From: Hymenobacter metallilatus
GTDB taxonomy: Bacteria; Bacteroidota; Bacteroidia; Cytophagales; Hymenobacteraceae
NCBI RefSeq assembly: GCF_003944705.1
Contig: NZ_RWIS01000002.1
Coordinates: 398,243-462,242 of the forward strand
Reading direction: 5' to 3'
DNA: 64,000 bases
Below are positions 63,175 to 64,000 of the stretch, piece by piece (the first letter of the stretch is position 1; each line of letters opens with the position of its first letter). The notes beneath the pieces are model-generated. The model made no database searches. It was not told the origin of the DNA and was given only the letters and a program-made list of their open reading frames with translations. Made by a program: the position numbers and the translations under genes.

Positions 63175-63771
63175 AAATCGGTTGGTTTAGCGCGGCGAAG
63201 TGAGACGGGAGCTGCGGGCACAGGAGGCCATTGAAGCCGCAAGTTCGGGCTCTAGCCGCTAAAAATGCGTTTTTTTTCAAAAAAGCCGCAGGAGTTTCCC
63301 AAATGTGGTGCGGAGCTCCAAACAGAAGCCGGCCGACTCGGAGGATCCGAATCGGCCGGCTACGTGGTTTTCGAAGACCAGCAGGCGAAAAGCCGGGGGC
63401 AAAGTCGCGCGATTTTCGAAAGGGCCGGCTGAGGGTGGGAGTACAGCCGGATGAACAGAGCGTGGGAATTGCTAATCGGAAGCTAGTGGGATTCGCTACC
63501 GTTAGTAGGACAATATTACGGAAGGATTACGACTTCAGTAAGTATTGGCTTACTTTTTTTTGTAAGTAATCACTCACCATTGTGATTGATGCGTATAACT
63601 GGCTAATATTTAGATAATTAAGCAGTATGTATATAATTTTGTCATTGCATATTGGACGGACGTTAAGTTGATTTATTCTGCAATACGCATGAAGAAACTA
63701 TCTGGCGAGTGGCTGAACAGGGTGGTAAATACTGGTATCCGCACCTGATTGCATTACTACTTCCGGCAGTC
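63175..63771. other. Long gap before argH
   Basis: 597 bases without a convincing gene. It holds a GC-rich hairpin GCCGGCCGA (63328-63336) / TCGGCCGGC (63352-63360), then AGTAAG...CTTACT (63537-63554) followed by a T-run, like a terminator, and a short inverted repeat AATCAC/GTGATT near 63580. After 63530 the sequence becomes AT-rich; TAATTTTG at 63634-63641 fits a -7 box and could start an RNA or a peptide of about 19 codons at 63690. No function is claimed. Confidence 0.55.
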
Positions 63772-64000
63772 CTACTCACCGCTACTCAGCCGGCTTCCCG
63801 CCCGGAACCGGGCCACTTTTGCCCGAATTTCTACCAGCCCTAAGTTGTGTATGCTGCCTAGGTGAGTGGTCTGGAACTGTTGGTGGGGCACGTAGGTGCC
63901 GTTTTCCACGGCCTCGCCCACCTGCTTATAAGCGGTGCGGAACGGTGTGCCGGCCTGGATAAGCTGGTTAATATTCTCGACGGTAAATACCGCGTCGTAC
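63772..64000 (-). CDS. argH: Argininosuccinate lyase, C-terminal part (runs off the window)
   Basis: Last step of arginine synthesis, splitting argininosuccinate into arginine and fumarate. Only the last 75 codons are inside the window. They read FTVENINQLIQAGTPFRTAY, then VGEAVENGTYVPH and HLGSIHNLGLVEIRAKVARF, matching the C-terminal helix bundle of ArgH (PFR-AYK and GSIHNL motifs). The stop TAG is at 63774-63772. Confidence 0.88.
   Translation of the reverse strand, partial: YDAVFTVENINQLIQAGTPFRTAYKQVGEAVENGTYVPHQQFQTTHLGSIHNLGLVEIRAKVARFRAGSRLSSGE

Noticed and set aside
63231..63569. A 112-codon plus-strand frame in the gap before argH
   Set aside because: Very basic, runs through a strong GC hairpin and a terminator-like element; no family resemblance.

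Overview
The window is a GC-rich chromosomal segment of a Bacteroidota bacterium, most likely Hymenobacter or a close relative in the Cytophagales. Three things support this. Many genes carry the Bacteroidota -7 promoter motif TAnnTTTG and lack a clear Shine-Dalgarno. The housekeeping proteins (DnaK, RecR, HemE, PurE, LpdA, Pta/AckA, PyrG, ArgH) read as Bacteroidota types. The intergenic gaps are full of small palindromic repeats. The genus is inferred; no rRNA gene is present. I saw no tRNA, rRNA, CRISPR array, prophage or transposase.

Layout. 0-7.7 kb: start of pyrG, a lipoprotein, a DAACS symporter, a dipeptide epimerase, a MarR-YceI pair, and hypothetical proteins. 7.8-10.8 kb: a small protein that looks like ubiquitin/ThiS and ends in Gly-Gly, overlapping a large DUF4132-type gene. 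10.9-21.1 kb: clpS, recR, a glycosyltransferase fusion, an aminotransferase, heptose-phosphate kinase, a marC-hypothetical-hemE operon, purE and an EEP-family phosphatase. 21.5-29.9 kb: very GC-rich, five genes resembling MoxR ATPase-vWA-beta-propeller systems, with 52-bp inverted repeats around the three central genes. 29.9-33.9 kb: FAD monooxygenase, dnaK and an AT-rich orphan. 34-43.3 kb: one minus-strand cluster encoding the whole reductive route from uracil to acetyl-CoA (PreA, PreT, beta-ureidopropionase, dihydropyrimidinase, aminotransferase, methylmalonate-semialdehyde dehydrogenase), interrupted by a four-helix-bundle gene and a lipoprotein gene. 43.5-51.5 kb: hydrolase, pseudouridine synthase, a vWA membrane protein, ackA and DUF808. 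51.8-53.9 kb: ssb and a tyrosine recombinase, then four copies of an 11-bp inverted motif and an AT-rich one-gene segment bounded like an integron cassette. 53.9-64 kb: pta, an amidase-like protein, fabG, a geranylgeranyl-reductase-type flavoprotein, a TPR lipoprotein, lpdA, small membrane proteins, a TetR regulator and the end of argH.

The most unusual points are: (1) the ubiquitin-like/DUF4132 pair; (2) the MoxR-vWA-propeller locus with its flanking inverted repeats and a composition break inside the last propeller; (3) the possible minimal integron lying between ackA and pta; (4) intergenic inverted repeats built from locus-specific low-complexity sequence, whose arms often contain the stop codon of the neighbouring gene. 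All family names come from reading motifs by eye; no database search was run.
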